Positions 1-10,059 of a stretch of 22,845 bases of DNA are shown in pieces. The stretch is from Cladosporium sp. IMV 00045 (lineage: Eukaryota; Ascomycota; Dothideomycetes; Cladosporiales; Cladosporiaceae): assembly GCA_001931905.2 (NCBI GenBank), contig MSJI02000048.1, positions 1-22,845 of the forward strand. Reading direction: 5' to 3'. The notes under the pieces are model-generated. The model was given only the letters and a program-made list of their open reading frames with translations. It had not been told where the DNA came from and ran no database searches. The position numbers were made by a program, and so were the translations under genes. The number at the start of each line of letters is the position of its first letter. Position 1 is the stretch's first letter.

Positions 1-198
1 TCCGGCAATCTTCAACAGTTCACTCCTCGTGTTGTGTTTACCCGAGCACACGCCGCACTTGATATCATTACTGGAGTTCCTTTGTTCGTGGCATTGTTGC
101 GGCTATAGCACAAGTATATGGTTTCAGCCGCTCAAACGTGTTGCAGAATGCCCCGGATGCTCCAGACAGAGGATGGCCCACTGCAGCTTCATGCCTGA

Positions 199-552
199 GC
201 CAAGTGGCCAGAGACCCTACCTGTATTTTCAGGTAACTCTTGCTTAACCAGTTCACTACTATCGCTGTGCATTCACGCTTTTTGTACTACTTTGCTCTTT
301 AGACTCGACCAGAACCGTTGTCCTTGTCCGGCTCGGAGAACCAGTCGTTGATCCATCTTTTCAAGCACCATGGTCTCTGACGTTAGACGTCCATCACGAT
401 GATTGGCACTCGCTCAACAAGGTAGTTCCACGAACGCTGTATCAATAACCTGAGGCCGGAACTTGATCTATTTCCAGGCTGTATTGACACTTGTGGGCAC
501 CAGTTCGCCACACGAGCAGTTTGAAATATCGTCAAAGCAGATGTACTTGTGA
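199..552 (+). CDS. 3' end of an unrecognised spliced gene
   Basis: Three exon pieces join in one frame: up to 232, 303-421 and 478-552, ending in TGA at 550. The introns are 233-302 (GTAACT...TTTAG) and 422-477 (GTAGTT...TTCCAG). The middle exon reads RTVVLVRLGEPVVD and later LDVHHDDWHSLNK, and the last exon AVLTLVGTSSPHEQF; the phases (1, then 0) agree across both introns, which is the main support. Upstream in the same frame there are stops at 106 (TAG) and 196 (TGA), so either another intron lies before 199 or the gene is broken. I do not recognise the family. Bases 1-198 could hold earlier exons, but I cannot place them. Start and function are unknown. Confidence 0.4.
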
Positions 553-796
553 GCTCGCTTGGTGCAAAGACTGATTGGTGGTCACTTTCTATCGCAAAAA
601 GTTTCGATTGCGGTAACTAGTCAGTCTCGTTCAACAACAGTCATATGGAACGCGAATCGGAAGCTTATGTGTTGCATGTCGATCTTGTGACACTCCTGCC
701 CAATCTTCTAAGTCGAACGGCGCAGGAAAGAACAGCTCTAAGGGATGCAGGTTCTGTAACGGTTTGTGTGAAGGTGGATGTTTCATGTGCCGCTGA
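553..796. other. Intergenic stretch, nothing recognised
   Basis: No coding frame, RNA gene or repeat was recognised between the end of the first gene and the LTR-like repeat. Base composition is ordinary, with no TpA excess, so this is not a RIP block. Confidence 0.4.
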
Positions 797-985
797 TGTT
801 AGCCTGGGCGCTTAGCCTGGGCGCTTAATATGAGCGCTTAGTGAGGAGGCAAGACATATATAGATAATGAGGATGACCGTGCCAGAGGGCAAGAGGGACA
901 CGCACAGACAGGACAGACAACACGCAATGCATACTTGACTTCTGACCATGTTCACTTGAATTGACTCTCTGCATTCACTCTAACA
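797..985 (-). repeat. Probable solo LTR (189 bp)
   Basis: The segment starts TGTTAG and ends CTAACA, the TG...CA inverted ends usual for LTRs. Read on the minus strand it has a TATA-like TATCTATATATG about two thirds along, as expected for an LTR promoter. Near the plus-strand start there are two copies of AGCCTGGGCGCTT in tandem (801-826) and a third partial copy (about 832-840). The five bases outside the ends (GCTGA and ACATC) do not match, so no target-site duplication is visible. It lies only 16 bases beyond the stop codon of the LINE ORF1 remnant, where ORF2 would begin, which suggests that it interrupted that element. It could instead be a chance pair of TGTTAG/CTAACA words. Confidence 0.45.
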
Positions 986-1001
986 ACATCCACTCTGACA
1001 C

Positions 1002-2493
1002 CTAATCTCCCTGATCGGAGAGATCGTCTTGTCCTGCTGCCGATTCCATCGCCGGCGGGCTGCTGCGCATCTCGCTCACCGTTCGCTGGCGAGTCTGGTG
1101 AATGATCTCCTTTCGGGGCACCTTCGCGATGTTGCCGGGTGTGGCCCCTTGCAGTTGGCGCATTTCGCCACGTGATGCTCACACGGTCCTGATCTCTTAC
1201 TACAGATTTCGGCGGTGCATCCGTGCTTGCTCCCTTCGTGTTCTCCTGCACACACAAAGCACCTTGCGTCTTCGGTACACTGGCCGAAGTGGTCTCGACC
1301 ACAGCAGCGCATGCACATCCCACCTTCTCCTCTTTCCCAGAATCTCTCTACCTCGTGGCGTCTGCCGCCAAAGCTCAGCCCCTTCGCTAGGATCACATCC
1401 GCGGCCTTCTTGTTCTTCACGGTCAGAACCAATGTCGACCTCTTGATGCTCCCGCTGTCGAAGCGCTCGGCCAGCGTGTCCCCTTTGATCCACCTCGGCG
1501 CGTAGGGCAGCTGTTCACCTGTCATCAGTTCGATCTCCTCTCGAGCTACATCTAGTCCTCCTTCTGTCAGGTAGCGGTCCAGCGCGACGCCGTGCACCCA
1601 CAGCTTGAGCCATTTTTCTGTCTTTCCAATAAATGCAACGTCACGGTCCAGCTTCTTCACAGCAGCCATCACGGCCGGTGCATAGTTGAGTAACTCGTCT
1701 GCACATGCGTTCTCGCTGACCACGCCTGTCAAGTTGCCCTTGTCAGTGTATCCCATCTTGATCAGTCTTACCGTCACATGGGCTCTCGCGTGAGCAAGAG
1801 CTTTGTTCACTTCAAACATGATGTCTCTAGGGTCGCAGTTGTGCGACTGTACGTTTCTGACGAAAAGGATGCGTCGCTGGTCACGAGGGTGTTTCTTCAA
1901 CCTTTTCTTACCGCTCGTGACCGTGGTCCAGCCATTTTTGCTCCCGATTCCGTAATATTGGCCCAGCTGGGTTGCATCACTTGCGCCGATTGTGGTCGTG
2001 TTTGTCTGCTTTCCTGCGCTGTACCTCTCAGGAAAGCTCTGTTTTCTGGCGGTCGTTGGGTCCCACTTGTCTCCTGCCTTGGTTTCTGCAGCACTGCCAT
2101 CACCGTGTTCATGAGTTGCATGAGTTGCAGTTGCCCTTCCTTGATTTCTTCCATCTCTGCTCGAAGAGATTGCACTTCTTCCGAGCAGCCGGCGAAGACA
2201 CCGAGCCTCGTGGGGGCCTGTAGAGCTTTCGCGATGGCACTCTCGATCACTTGTAGGAAAGTGTCATCGTGTCCGCTGAGGGCCGAACCTATGTCTGTCT
2301 TCCGCTTCTTCGGGCTCACTGGCCCTGTGGTATGCGCCTGCTGATCCATCCAACTCTGCCCTTCGATTCCCCTAAATTCCTGTGTGGAGAATTGAAACTG
2401 GCTTCCGATTGGCCCGGAGGCTTCCCCGCACGTTTCAGACCCTTGGACGTCACCATCAGCTGTCCCTCCGCCACCTTTACTGAGGGGTGACAT
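1002..2493 (-). pseudogene. Tad-like LINE ORF1 (gag-like, zinc-knuckle) remnant, copy B
   Basis: This is an RNA-binding ORF1 protein of a non-LTR retrotransposon. Reading from the ATG at 2493, the N-terminal part contains SPKKRKTD (a nuclear-localisation-like cluster) and a coiled-coil stretch SLRAEMEEIKEGQLQLMQL. A frame change at about 1897-1900 leads into the conserved central domain (LWVHGVALDRYL, TGEQLPYAPRW). Three cysteine/histidine knuckles follow: CMRCCGRDHFGQC, CFVCAGEHEGSKHGC and CANCKGPHPATSRRC. A second frame change near 1080 restores a tail reading SSPPAMESAAGQDDL and a TAG at 1002. So ORF1 is nearly full length but broken by two frameshifts. ORF2 (endonuclease and reverse transcriptase) is absent because the LTR-like segment lies immediately downstream. 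The sequence is not visibly RIP-mutated. Confidence 0.75.
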
Positions 2494-2604
2494 GCCCGCC
2501 AGCAAGGCGCTGGAGATCTTGACAGGGTGCACTTGATCTGCTCGCTCTGCGCTTTCGAATGGTATAAACAACGACCCTGTCCGTGACAAAGTCGAAAAGA
2601 AGTT

Positions 2605-3180
2605 TTTCCACGCTGAAGCATTGCTTCAGCGCGTCTTTCGACCTCTGCCTGCATCTTCGCCATTGCATCATCAAAAAGCTTGGAGAAGTGTGTTTGTACT
2701 TCTTTCAGGCCTTCACGCATCTCCTCTCGGAGCCTGTTCGCTTCTTCTGATGATGCGTCCGTGGCTTTTGGAGAAATCAGCCTTGTCCAGATCTTTCCTG
2801 CAATCTTCTCGAAAGCATCCGCGAACTCGTCATCGGAGAGATACAGAACGGCATCAGTGTCGGCCTTCCGTTTCTTGGGGCTGCTTTGGAGCAGTGGACG
2901 CAGCGTTACCATGTGCTTCTCAATCCCGTTCGCGTTGGCATTCTGTTCGTCAAGCCTCCCGATTGGGGACAGGTGGTATTCAGCGGGGCTTCCGATTGGC
3001 TCGGTAGCTTCCGCGCTGTTGGTCGTGAAGACATCACTTCCTGCGGGATCTGCGACGCGTTTGCGGCGTGATGGCATAGCCGCCAGCGAGGCGCTGGTGT
3101 TGGCAAGTACGTCCACTTATGCGGCTTGATCTGCGCTTCAAATTGATACTGATAGTGACCCTGTCCTTGACAAAGTCGAA
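2605..3180 (-). pseudogene. Tad-like LINE 5' end and ORF1 start, truncated copy A
   Basis: This is a second, diverged 5' piece of the same kind of LINE, placed head to tail upstream of copy B. The leader (CTTTCGACTTTGTCAAGGAC at about 3180) matches the leader of copy B (CTTTTCGACTTTGTCACGGA near 2605). ORF1 begins at the ATG at 3077 (MPSRRKRVADP) with SPKKRKAD about 65 residues on. A charged coiled coil follows (EEANRLREEMREGLKEVQ, then MAKMQAEVERRAEAMLQRG). The frame then runs straight into the leader of copy B, so the zinc-knuckle part is missing. Copy A could have been truncated when copy B inserted next to it, or the pair could come from template switching. I found no remainder of copy A on the other side. 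Confidence 0.6.
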
Positions 3181-3219
3181 AGGAGTGAAGTAACGCCTAT
3201 TCCGGAAGTCCTTCAACAC

Positions 3220-4832
3220 CGAGACCCTTATTGTGATTCTGACGGCACCCTTGCTTTTCTGAAGGCATCCACTAGCAAGACGCCAGCATCGTACTCGGTA
3301 GCTTCCATATACAGATGCTGCCTACACATTGCCAATTTCCATAAACTCTCACCCTCCACTTTCTGCTCTGAAGTCGCCAATCACCGAGCTTATGGCTTGT
3401 CGTTAGCAATCACGGCTTGTCATTGACACCGCTTTCCTCCACATTTTCCTGAGACTAGCTGGCCCGATTACCTTGAAGCCGAGAAGCATCCCATTATGAG
3501 CTTCCTGTATTAGCGCCACGATAGCTGCAGTCCTCATGGCTGACGCTTCCGCACTGACGTGCTTCACAATTTTTCCCCGCATCGGCGGCGACGCCGACCG
3601 GCTTTCTCCACTACTGCCAATCTCCACGAACAACCAATCGTGTGCGCTCTTAACATTGGAGATCAGTATTTGTAGCAATCATTCCCTAACCAGTTCACGA
3701 AGCAGCGATTGGCTAGCGAAACATCGACTTGATGGGCGCATAGGGACATTGACCTCTAAGTCTTTACAACGTTTCCTATGTGTGATCTGATTATTGTCTC
3801 AGGTCTCCGACTCGGGTGATATAGCTTCAGGATCCCGGAAGCTGGAACGGCAGGAGCAATAGCTAGATGTCTTGAATGCAGTATAGATTTCATATTACTG
3901 CCGGCATCGGTCTAGTGCATGATTAAACACAGTCTAAGCGCACGTAGTGCATTCAGCCGTTGTGACATGCCGCTCAAAGAAGCGACCAATCAACGACAGC
4001 CTGCAAAAATGGCGCGCGAACGAGCGCCGCGATATCACAAGCTCTCGAGTGAAGGGGTAAGCTGTATTCTGGTTGAAGGAATTAATGAGATGATTCCGAT
4101 CACATACCGACGGGCTATACGTTAGCACAATCACACAGATTCGACCAAGCGGGTATCCCCCGCATGCTAACAGCCCATCCATTCGTTTGAGCACTTGAAA
4201 CTTTCCTGAGCCCAGTCCAGGCTAAGACCTGGAAAAGAGGAATATCTCTACTAACAAGCAATGATCAGCCGCTGGTGGTAGAGCTGATCCCACTATGACC
4301 GTGATCGTAGTTCGCAATGTATGCACTTTCTTTACGAAGCTTGGCTTTTCTCCCAGTGGCGCGCAATATGCGACACGGAAGATGGGTAGTAATTCCTTTG
4401 CACTGACCAATCTTTGACCTGTATTCACGTTGCCTTTGTTAAGGTCTCGATCACCTAGACAAGTCATTCAGCACAAACACAGACAAAAAAAAAAAACCCC
4501 CCAAGCTGTGTGGTAGCCTCTGAGAAAGCTGCAAAGTCGAAGAGGCTTTCCCGGCTGCCGCACTCTTAGTCCCGCTTCTCAACCTTGTGCGTCACGATCA
4601 AACCTACACTGGCTAAGCTTTACACGTTCTCGAAACCTTCTTGCGAACGTGCACCCCTAGTGGCTGCTAACGGCAACGACGTTGGTAGCAAGGAGCAGGG
4701 ATTGTTAGTATCTGGCATTCATTATGATGCCGATAACGCTTGGTCTCTGACCTTTTAATAGAGTCACGATAGCTTTATATCTGATTCTCACTCTTCAGCC
4801 TCTGAGCCTGAGCCAATCTCGCTGTATTAAAC
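3220..4832. other. Long intergenic stretch upstream of the Zn2Cys6 gene
   Basis: Only short open frames without recognisable domains occur here, the longest being 91 codons on the minus strand at 3403-3678. A homopolymer pair lies at about 4485-4502 (a run of A followed by a run of C). The last 100 bases precede the transcription-factor start and must hold its promoter, but no clear TATA or operator-like element was seen. Confidence 0.4.
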
Positions 4833-5730
4833 ATGGACGATATCCGCAAAAGAGTTGCTAAAGCTTGTGACAGGTGTCGGCTGAAGAAGAACAAATGCGA
4901 TGGCAACCGTCCTTGCGCTAAGTGCAAGGCCACCAATGCTATTTGTGCTTTTGGGTAGATCTTTCTGTCGTCGCTCAACAAGTTCCACACTGACTTCCGG
5001 CAGGAAGAGACGTTCACGGCCCAGGAATTATCCCCAAGGGTATTATGACTTGCTCGAACGTCAGCAAGATATATTCGTAGCCAGTCTACAGAAGATGTAT
5101 AGACGGCTTCAGACTGCTGGCATGTGGGAAGGTCCAACTGTGGCGGAGGTGGAAGGAGATCCTCTCGTTCACGATATCATTGCAGGGCTTGGCCTTCTCG
5201 CCAATGAGCCTAGTGACGACAATTGTGGCCGACTTGATTGCGAAGAAACTGCTGGAGACTCGACAAGTGAGCAAGCCTTCGAAACGGTAGTCCGATCACA
5301 CATACGAAAGATACAGAGCCCCTCTGTCCCAAAGGCCCAAGTCGGGGAAGATGTCGCATCTTGCCCGAGCACAGCGACGTATTGCAGCACGAAGCTCGAG
5401 CAGCGATATGCGAGCCCTGCAATAGAGCAGCCCAGCGAAGACAAGACACCAAGTAGGCACTCGGTGGCAAGTACGGTCACATCACTGTGTACTGAGTCAT
5501 CGGGCAATGCTTCAGCGCCACGACATAGCAGACCATCAGACAACGAAGCGCTTAGCAACAGTGCCTCATTTGGCAGTGACATGCCGAGACCTAGCAACGA
5601 CCCATATCCGATGCTCAATCTCGACGTAGTCGTAAGCAGAGATGCTCAGACTTTCCCAGACTGGACAAATTGTGTCGATGACTACTACATGGTCGCGAGC
5701 GAGGACCCCGTCTTGTACCAGGCCGAGTAG
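4833..5730 (+). CDS. Zn2Cys6 fungal-type transcription factor
   Basis: This is a nuclear DNA-binding regulator with an N-terminal binuclear zinc cluster. Exon 1 (4833-4954) encodes the cluster ACDRCRLKKNKC...PCAKC...IC, with cysteines at residues 12, 15, 22, 28, 31 and 38 in the order CxxCx6Cx5CxxCx6C, so all six zinc ligands are present. A 49-nt intron (4955-5003, GTAGAT...GGCAG, branch CTGAC) follows, then exon 2 (5004-5730). The total is 282 residues. After a basic linker (KRRSRPRN) comes a conserved block, YPQGYYDLLERQQDIF and LQKMYRRLQTAG, typical of a large Pezizomycotina family of small C6 regulators. The C-terminal half is rich in serine and acidic residues and may be an activation region. 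The length is short for a C6 factor and there is no fungal-specific middle homology domain. It is the only intact host-like gene in the window. A RIP-mutated relative lies at 12652, with an intron at the equivalent position. Target genes are unknown. Confidence 0.85.
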
Positions 5731-5922
5731 ACTCTGGCAAATACTCTTTACAGAGACCACTACTTTGCATAGTTATCTACTACACGCCGAGATCAACTTT
5801 AGAACACAGTTTGTGTCTGCTCACAGAGAAGTTCTTGGAAGATAAGAGGTACCGAGGCCTGGAAATATTTGATTATTCTGGGGTATTAGGGCAGTGAGAA
5901 CTAGAAGGGCGATGCCGGAAGG

Positions 5923-5976
5923 ATTTTCTTTTTTTCTTTTTTTTTTTAAAAAAAAAATAAAAATAAAAATAAAAAT
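5923..5976. repeat. Low-complexity T-run / A-run and (AAAAT)n tract
   Basis: A pyrimidine tract dominated by T turns directly into an A-run and then about four AAAAT units. Such tracts can be the 3' tail of a LINE or SINE insertion, but I could find no element body next to it. Confidence 0.6.
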
Positions 5977-6871
5977 CATACTGTATTCAAGCTGTATAGC
6001 TTACGACACGCCAAGCTATCTTCTAGACGACTTCTCTGGCTTCCATCTGTGCTCATGCATTTATCCTTTGCCGTAAATCAGGGCCAGGAGTTCATTGGCT
6101 TGTTATAAGGCTAGTTTACCTTTACACCTGATCTAGCACGCGACAAAATGCGGGCCGTTGTTTCAACGACGAGGTCCCTTTCAGCGGCCGGGGGAAGACA
6201 TTCCTATGTACGACGCTCCTCTGAGAGGTTCACGAAAGGAGTTCCACGACGCTAAGGCAAAAGGGGTGCTCCTTCATGCTGACCCTGTTTCCCGGTGATT
6301 CCATGATTTAAACCTCTGTAGCCTTGTATTTCCCCCCAGGCAGGCGAGGTGTCCATCGGTTGGAATAGCTCGGTCTCCTGATGTAGCCGTTTTACCGTGT
6401 AGGCAACACCAGTCACTCTTCCTCAGCCACATCTTCCACCAAAGAGCCAGCCCAGGCGACGATCGGAGTGTGTGTCTCCCGCGACCGCCAGATGCTGTAA
6501 CCCGAGCACCATTGCCGGGATGTGTCCTCTGCTTCCAGCTCCCACTTATCCTTGCATCGTAGAAGGAGGGGTCGGCAGAGTCCAGACACATTTGGAGTAG
6601 AGACGCGATGTTCCCTGCGCGGTTTCGGTCCGGACGTCCAAAGTAGACCGACCGACTGGGAGATTCCGCTTCCTTTCGACACAGGCTCCAGCGTCTGTCT
6701 TCCACTACTCGGTAGGGGTACCAGTTCTCTCGGATCGGCTCCCGAGCCAATCACGAGCGACCGCGGCCACCTTTGCAAGCCGATTTCCGCAGACGAGCGG
6801 TCTGAATAGGTTGATTGTTCAGTAACGGCGCCGGTCCGAACCTTGCCATCGTGGGTCATCACACGTCAATG
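5977..6871. other. Unrecognised stretch with a GC-rich core and two long minus-strand frames
   Basis: Two overlapping minus-strand frames of 158 codons (6274-6750) and 149 codons (6413-6862) cover the GC-rich part. Neither shows a domain that I recognise, and both are rich in Arg, Ser and Gly, as chance frames in GC-rich DNA often are. The unit ends exactly where the Gypsy LTR begins. It could be flanking host DNA or part of another element. Confidence 0.3.
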
Positions 6872-7079
6872 TGTCACGGGCGGGTGTCAGGACGTAGGTG
6901 TAGATACACAGATATGATTCACTACGGCCAACCTACAGACAGGTTTTATGACTAGGACGTAGCTCGAAGAGCTACAAGTGAGGTTCAGAGCGGGATTCTC
7001 AGGTGAAGCCAACGCTCGGCTTACCTGCTATTCTACAGTCCCGAACATGATAAGCATGCCACGGGCCTGGCCCGTGACA
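6872..7079 (-). repeat. 3' LTR of a Ty3/Gypsy element (208 bp)
   Basis: The ends are a perfect 10-bp inverted pair, TGTCACGGGC...GCCCGTGACA. On the minus strand it directly follows a polypurine tract and the end of a Gypsy pol frame, which makes it the 3' LTR of that element. The partner 5' LTR is not in the window, because the element is cut off by the hAT element at 7690. Target-site duplication cannot be tested. Confidence 0.8.
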
Positions 7080-7092
7080 TTGCCCTCCTTCT
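7080..7092 (-). promoter_or_regulatory. Polypurine tract of the Gypsy element
   Basis: Read on the minus strand the bases are AGAAGGAGGGCAA and abut the first base of the 3' LTR. This is the usual position of the RNase H-resistant primer for plus-strand DNA synthesis in LTR retrotransposons. Confidence 0.65.
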
Positions 7093-7121
7093 AGGTGAGT
7101 GACTCCTGGCACTTCGAACAC

Positions 7122-7692
7122 TTACGGCATCGTCTGCGGGCGTGGCTTGTCGGGGTATCGACGATGAAAGTTGCGTACCATGCCAGGAACGTCTTCCGGA
7201 ATGACCAAGCCGGTTCGGTGGTCGGTACATCATAGCAACACTTGACTATATAGCGGAGGCGAGGCTTCCCCCCTCGGCCGCAGCGGTCGTGAACGAATCT
7301 ACAATCTTTTCAACTTCAAATTGCTCGAGGCCGTTAACCTCGACGGGTGGCGGTAGCGCTTGTCGTTGTCCAGTGTGTGGATCAGTGGCAGCAGGGACTA
7401 AGAGGTTGACGTGGAAGACAGGATGGGATCTTCATTGATGGCGGGAGCTCCAGACGACAGGTGTATGGTCCGTTGACCGCGGCGATCTTGAAGGGGCCGA
7501 CGAATTTCCAATCAAGTTTCTTCTTCGGACGGAGCGTCTTTAGGTTACGGGCTTCTAACCAGACTTCTTGACCAACGGCGAACTTCGGGGCAGTCTGGCG
7601 ATGGCGGTTCGCTGCTTCTTCGTATCGATTCTTCGCCAAGGTGGTCTCAGCCTTAAGATGGTCCAGGATCTTACCAATATCGGCAGCCATAG
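7122..7692 (-). pseudogene. Ty3/Gypsy pol C-terminus: integrase tail and chromodomain
   Basis: This is the end of a retrotransposon polyprotein. From the hAT border downward it reads [13 protein letters not shown], then the integrase C-terminal SH3-like part ([38 protein letters not shown]). After a frame change near 7430 it continues as [12 protein letters not shown] and EQFEVEKIVDS, the start of a chromodomain. After a second frame change at a run of six C (about 7268-7273) it reads [15 protein letters not shown]...TTEPAW, and a last piece [15 protein letters not shown] ends at the TAA at 7122. The order matches chromoviruses, in which the chromodomain steers integration to heterochromatin. 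At least two frameshifts make it non-functional. Everything upstream (protease, RT, RNase H, integrase core) is missing. Confidence 0.8.
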
Positions 7693-10059
7693 TGGTCTGA
7701 ATCTGAATTGGATTCAATAGGGATTATGAATATTCATATGAATCTGAATCTGAATTCTGATGTCTGAATATTCACTATACATTCAGATTATTCAGATTGT
7801 GCTCAGGGTCAGGGTTGGAGTTCCAGCCCTATGGGTCATGTACAGACTTTCGCAAGCACAAATCTGGGGTCCTAAAGCGTCGCAAGGCTGCCGCTTGCCG
7901 TATCAGGCAAGGCGTGCTCCCGCGATTCCAGCATGCATGCTACCACACGAACCTGAGCGCAACCGGCATTACCAAAAGCTCTTTTACTACAAGCAATGCG
8001 ACTACTGTCAACCGATTCAGAACGCTGAGCAGCATCTCCGCTCTAGCCACGGCGTGCGCCTACAGCGAGTCACTGCTTCACCAATTCTCAACGCCCTGCA
8101 AAAACAGAAAGAGAAGGGCGAGTCGCTGAGTCGCACTACGCAAGAAAAGTTACTGTTCAATGTCCTGGACAAACGCCGTTTCCGCGACGCCCTGGCGCGC
8201 TTCGTCGTACGAGCAAATGTCAGTCACCGCATAGTGGAGCTTGACGAGTTTGGAGAGCTTTGCAGGGCGCTCAACCCACAATGTGCGCAAACACTTCTGA
8301 AGTCGCACACGTCCATACCACGGCAGATATATTCCAACTACGAGCGACAGCGCCGCGTTGTGGCACAGGCGCTACAGTCTTCTGCATCCCGTATCAATAT
8401 TTGTATAGACAGCTGGACAAGCGGCGTCAACCACCAAGGGGAGTTCCAGTCCATCTATGCCACGTTCGTCAGCAGAGACGGTAGGCTCCAGCATGCGCTT
8501 CTCGCTATGCCTGAGCTCCACCACGGACACGCTGGCGAGCTAGTCGCCCCTCTTATCATACATACCCTCGAATCGTATGGGGTTGAGAAGCGCCCGGGCT
8601 ACGTCACCGCAGACAATGCGAGTGCCAATGATACGCTCTGTCGGGCGATAGAAGGATCCTTGTCGAGAAGTCATAGTGTTGAATGGGATGCGAGACAGAA
8701 TCGACTACGCTGTCTCGGTCACATCCTCAACATTGCCGTGCAAGCCTTCCTCTTCTGTCGAAACGAAGAAGCTTTAGACACGGCTACGCGGCGGGTTCTT
8801 AACTCTGGTTCAGTCATTGAGGACGCCATCGTCAGTGAGGGAGGATTCGCGAGTCACGGGCCCCTGAATAAGGTCTATCGGCTGGCTATCGCGGTCCGAA
8901 ACATGGCTTTGCATAAAGAATTCAAAGATCTTGCGGGGAAAGTGCTGAAGCTACCTGGTGAGACCAGGTGGAACGCCTGGTACACCCTTCTTGCTGATGC
9001 AATAGAATGTCGCGACGCTATTGCTAGGATCATAGATCGCCACGTCCAGCTGGAAGCTTTCAAACTAAGCCGTGACGAGTGGCAGACCCTCCAAGACGCA
9101 TCGGGTTTCCTTTAACCGTTCCACCAAGTTACGATGTTGAGCCAGGGCGATCAAGCCACTTTCGATAGCTGTTAGGTGCAGATCGACTTCCTTATTAAGC
9201 ACTACGAAGACAGCGAACGCAAATTCACTTCAAAAGCAGCACTGCTGGCTGCAGTTAATACTAGTTGGATCGCATTCAATAAGTACTATAAGCTGTCAGA
9301 TGATGTACCAGTACACGCGGCCGCTGTATTGCTCCACCCTGGCTATCGGAAAGCGTACATGGACAAAGTTTGGAAGAAGCGCTGGATCAAGCCCGGCATC
9401 GAGAGAGCGAAAAGGCTTTTCGAAACCCGTTACCGACAGTGTGTAACAAACCCTTCCGCTCCTGAGTCAGCGGAGCAGGACGGGGCTCGCACGGCGTGGG
9501 ACATCCATCGTCACAGACTGTTGCAATCACTTACATCCCAAAGCCAAGACGAGTTTACCGCCTTCGTCAATGCCACCCCTACGAAGATTGCAGGGAGTCC
9601 CATCGAATGGTGGAGCCAGCCTGATCAGAAAGCCGCTTACCCACAGCTGTGGCAAATGGCGATCGATTGCTTAAGTGCGATGCTAATGAGCGCTGCTAGT
9701 GAGTTAAGTTTCAGCGGAATGAGGAGGACAATCACCTGGTCACGTAGTTAGCTAGGCGGGCGAGTCATTGAAGAGGGAGAATGCTTAAAGGACTGGCAGC
9801 GCCGTGGCTATGCTTGCCAGATTGACGATGGGTACAGTTCAGATAGCTCCGATGACGAAGGTGTGCCCGGGCCTATTGCAGAATGAGTCCAAATGGACAA
9901 ACCGCTGAAATCCCAGCGACTTCACTCACATTCACTTCTGCCAAGACTTGCCAAGCAATGACGTCTTAAATAAAACCTGAATACTGAATAATGGGTACCT
10001 GAATTGAATTGAATCTGAATACGAGTTTCTGAATCTGAATATTCATATTCAGACCACTA
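7690..10059 (+). mobile_element. hAT-superfamily DNA transposon (2.37 kb)
   Basis: The ends are inverted: TAGTGGTCTGAATCTGAAT on the left and, reverse-complemented, TAGTGGTCTGAATATGAAT on the right. GAATCTGAAT-like words recur in the first and last 100 bases and are probable transposase-binding subterminal repeats. The element carries one transposase gene. hAT elements normally make 8-bp target duplications, but here the flanks (GGCAGCCA and TGCAAGTC) differ. They also belong to unrelated broken genes, Gypsy pol on the left and a RecQ helicase on the right, which points to recombination or deletion after insertion. Confidence 0.8.
7760..9886 (+). pseudogene. hAT transposase, single frame with three in-frame TAA/TAG
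   Basis: This is a DDE-type transposase that would cut and paste the surrounding element. Its frame of about 708 codons has a BED-like zinc finger (C80, C83, H92, H97), first catalytic Asp in NICIDSWTS (D217), second in TADNASAND (D285), and the hAT signature RCLGHILNI (C318xxH321). GETRWNAWYTLL follows, and the C-terminal dimerisation block SELSFSGMRRTITW lies near the end. The frame is interrupted by TAA at 9113, TAG at 9173 and TAG at 9749, then ends at TGA 9884. Its last residues are acidic (SDSSDDEG). All three breaks are single C-to-T (or G-to-A) changes away from Gln or Trp codons, so decay is recent and RIP-like. The true start may be further in than 7760, since the first 60 residues look unlike the family. 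Confidence 0.85.

Noticed and set aside
3403..3678. 91-codon minus-strand frame
   Set aside because: No recognisable domain and unremarkable composition; probably chance.
6274..6862. Two overlapping minus-strand frames of 158 and 149 codons
   Set aside because: No domain recognised, they overlap each other in different frames, and composition is that of chance frames in GC-rich DNA.
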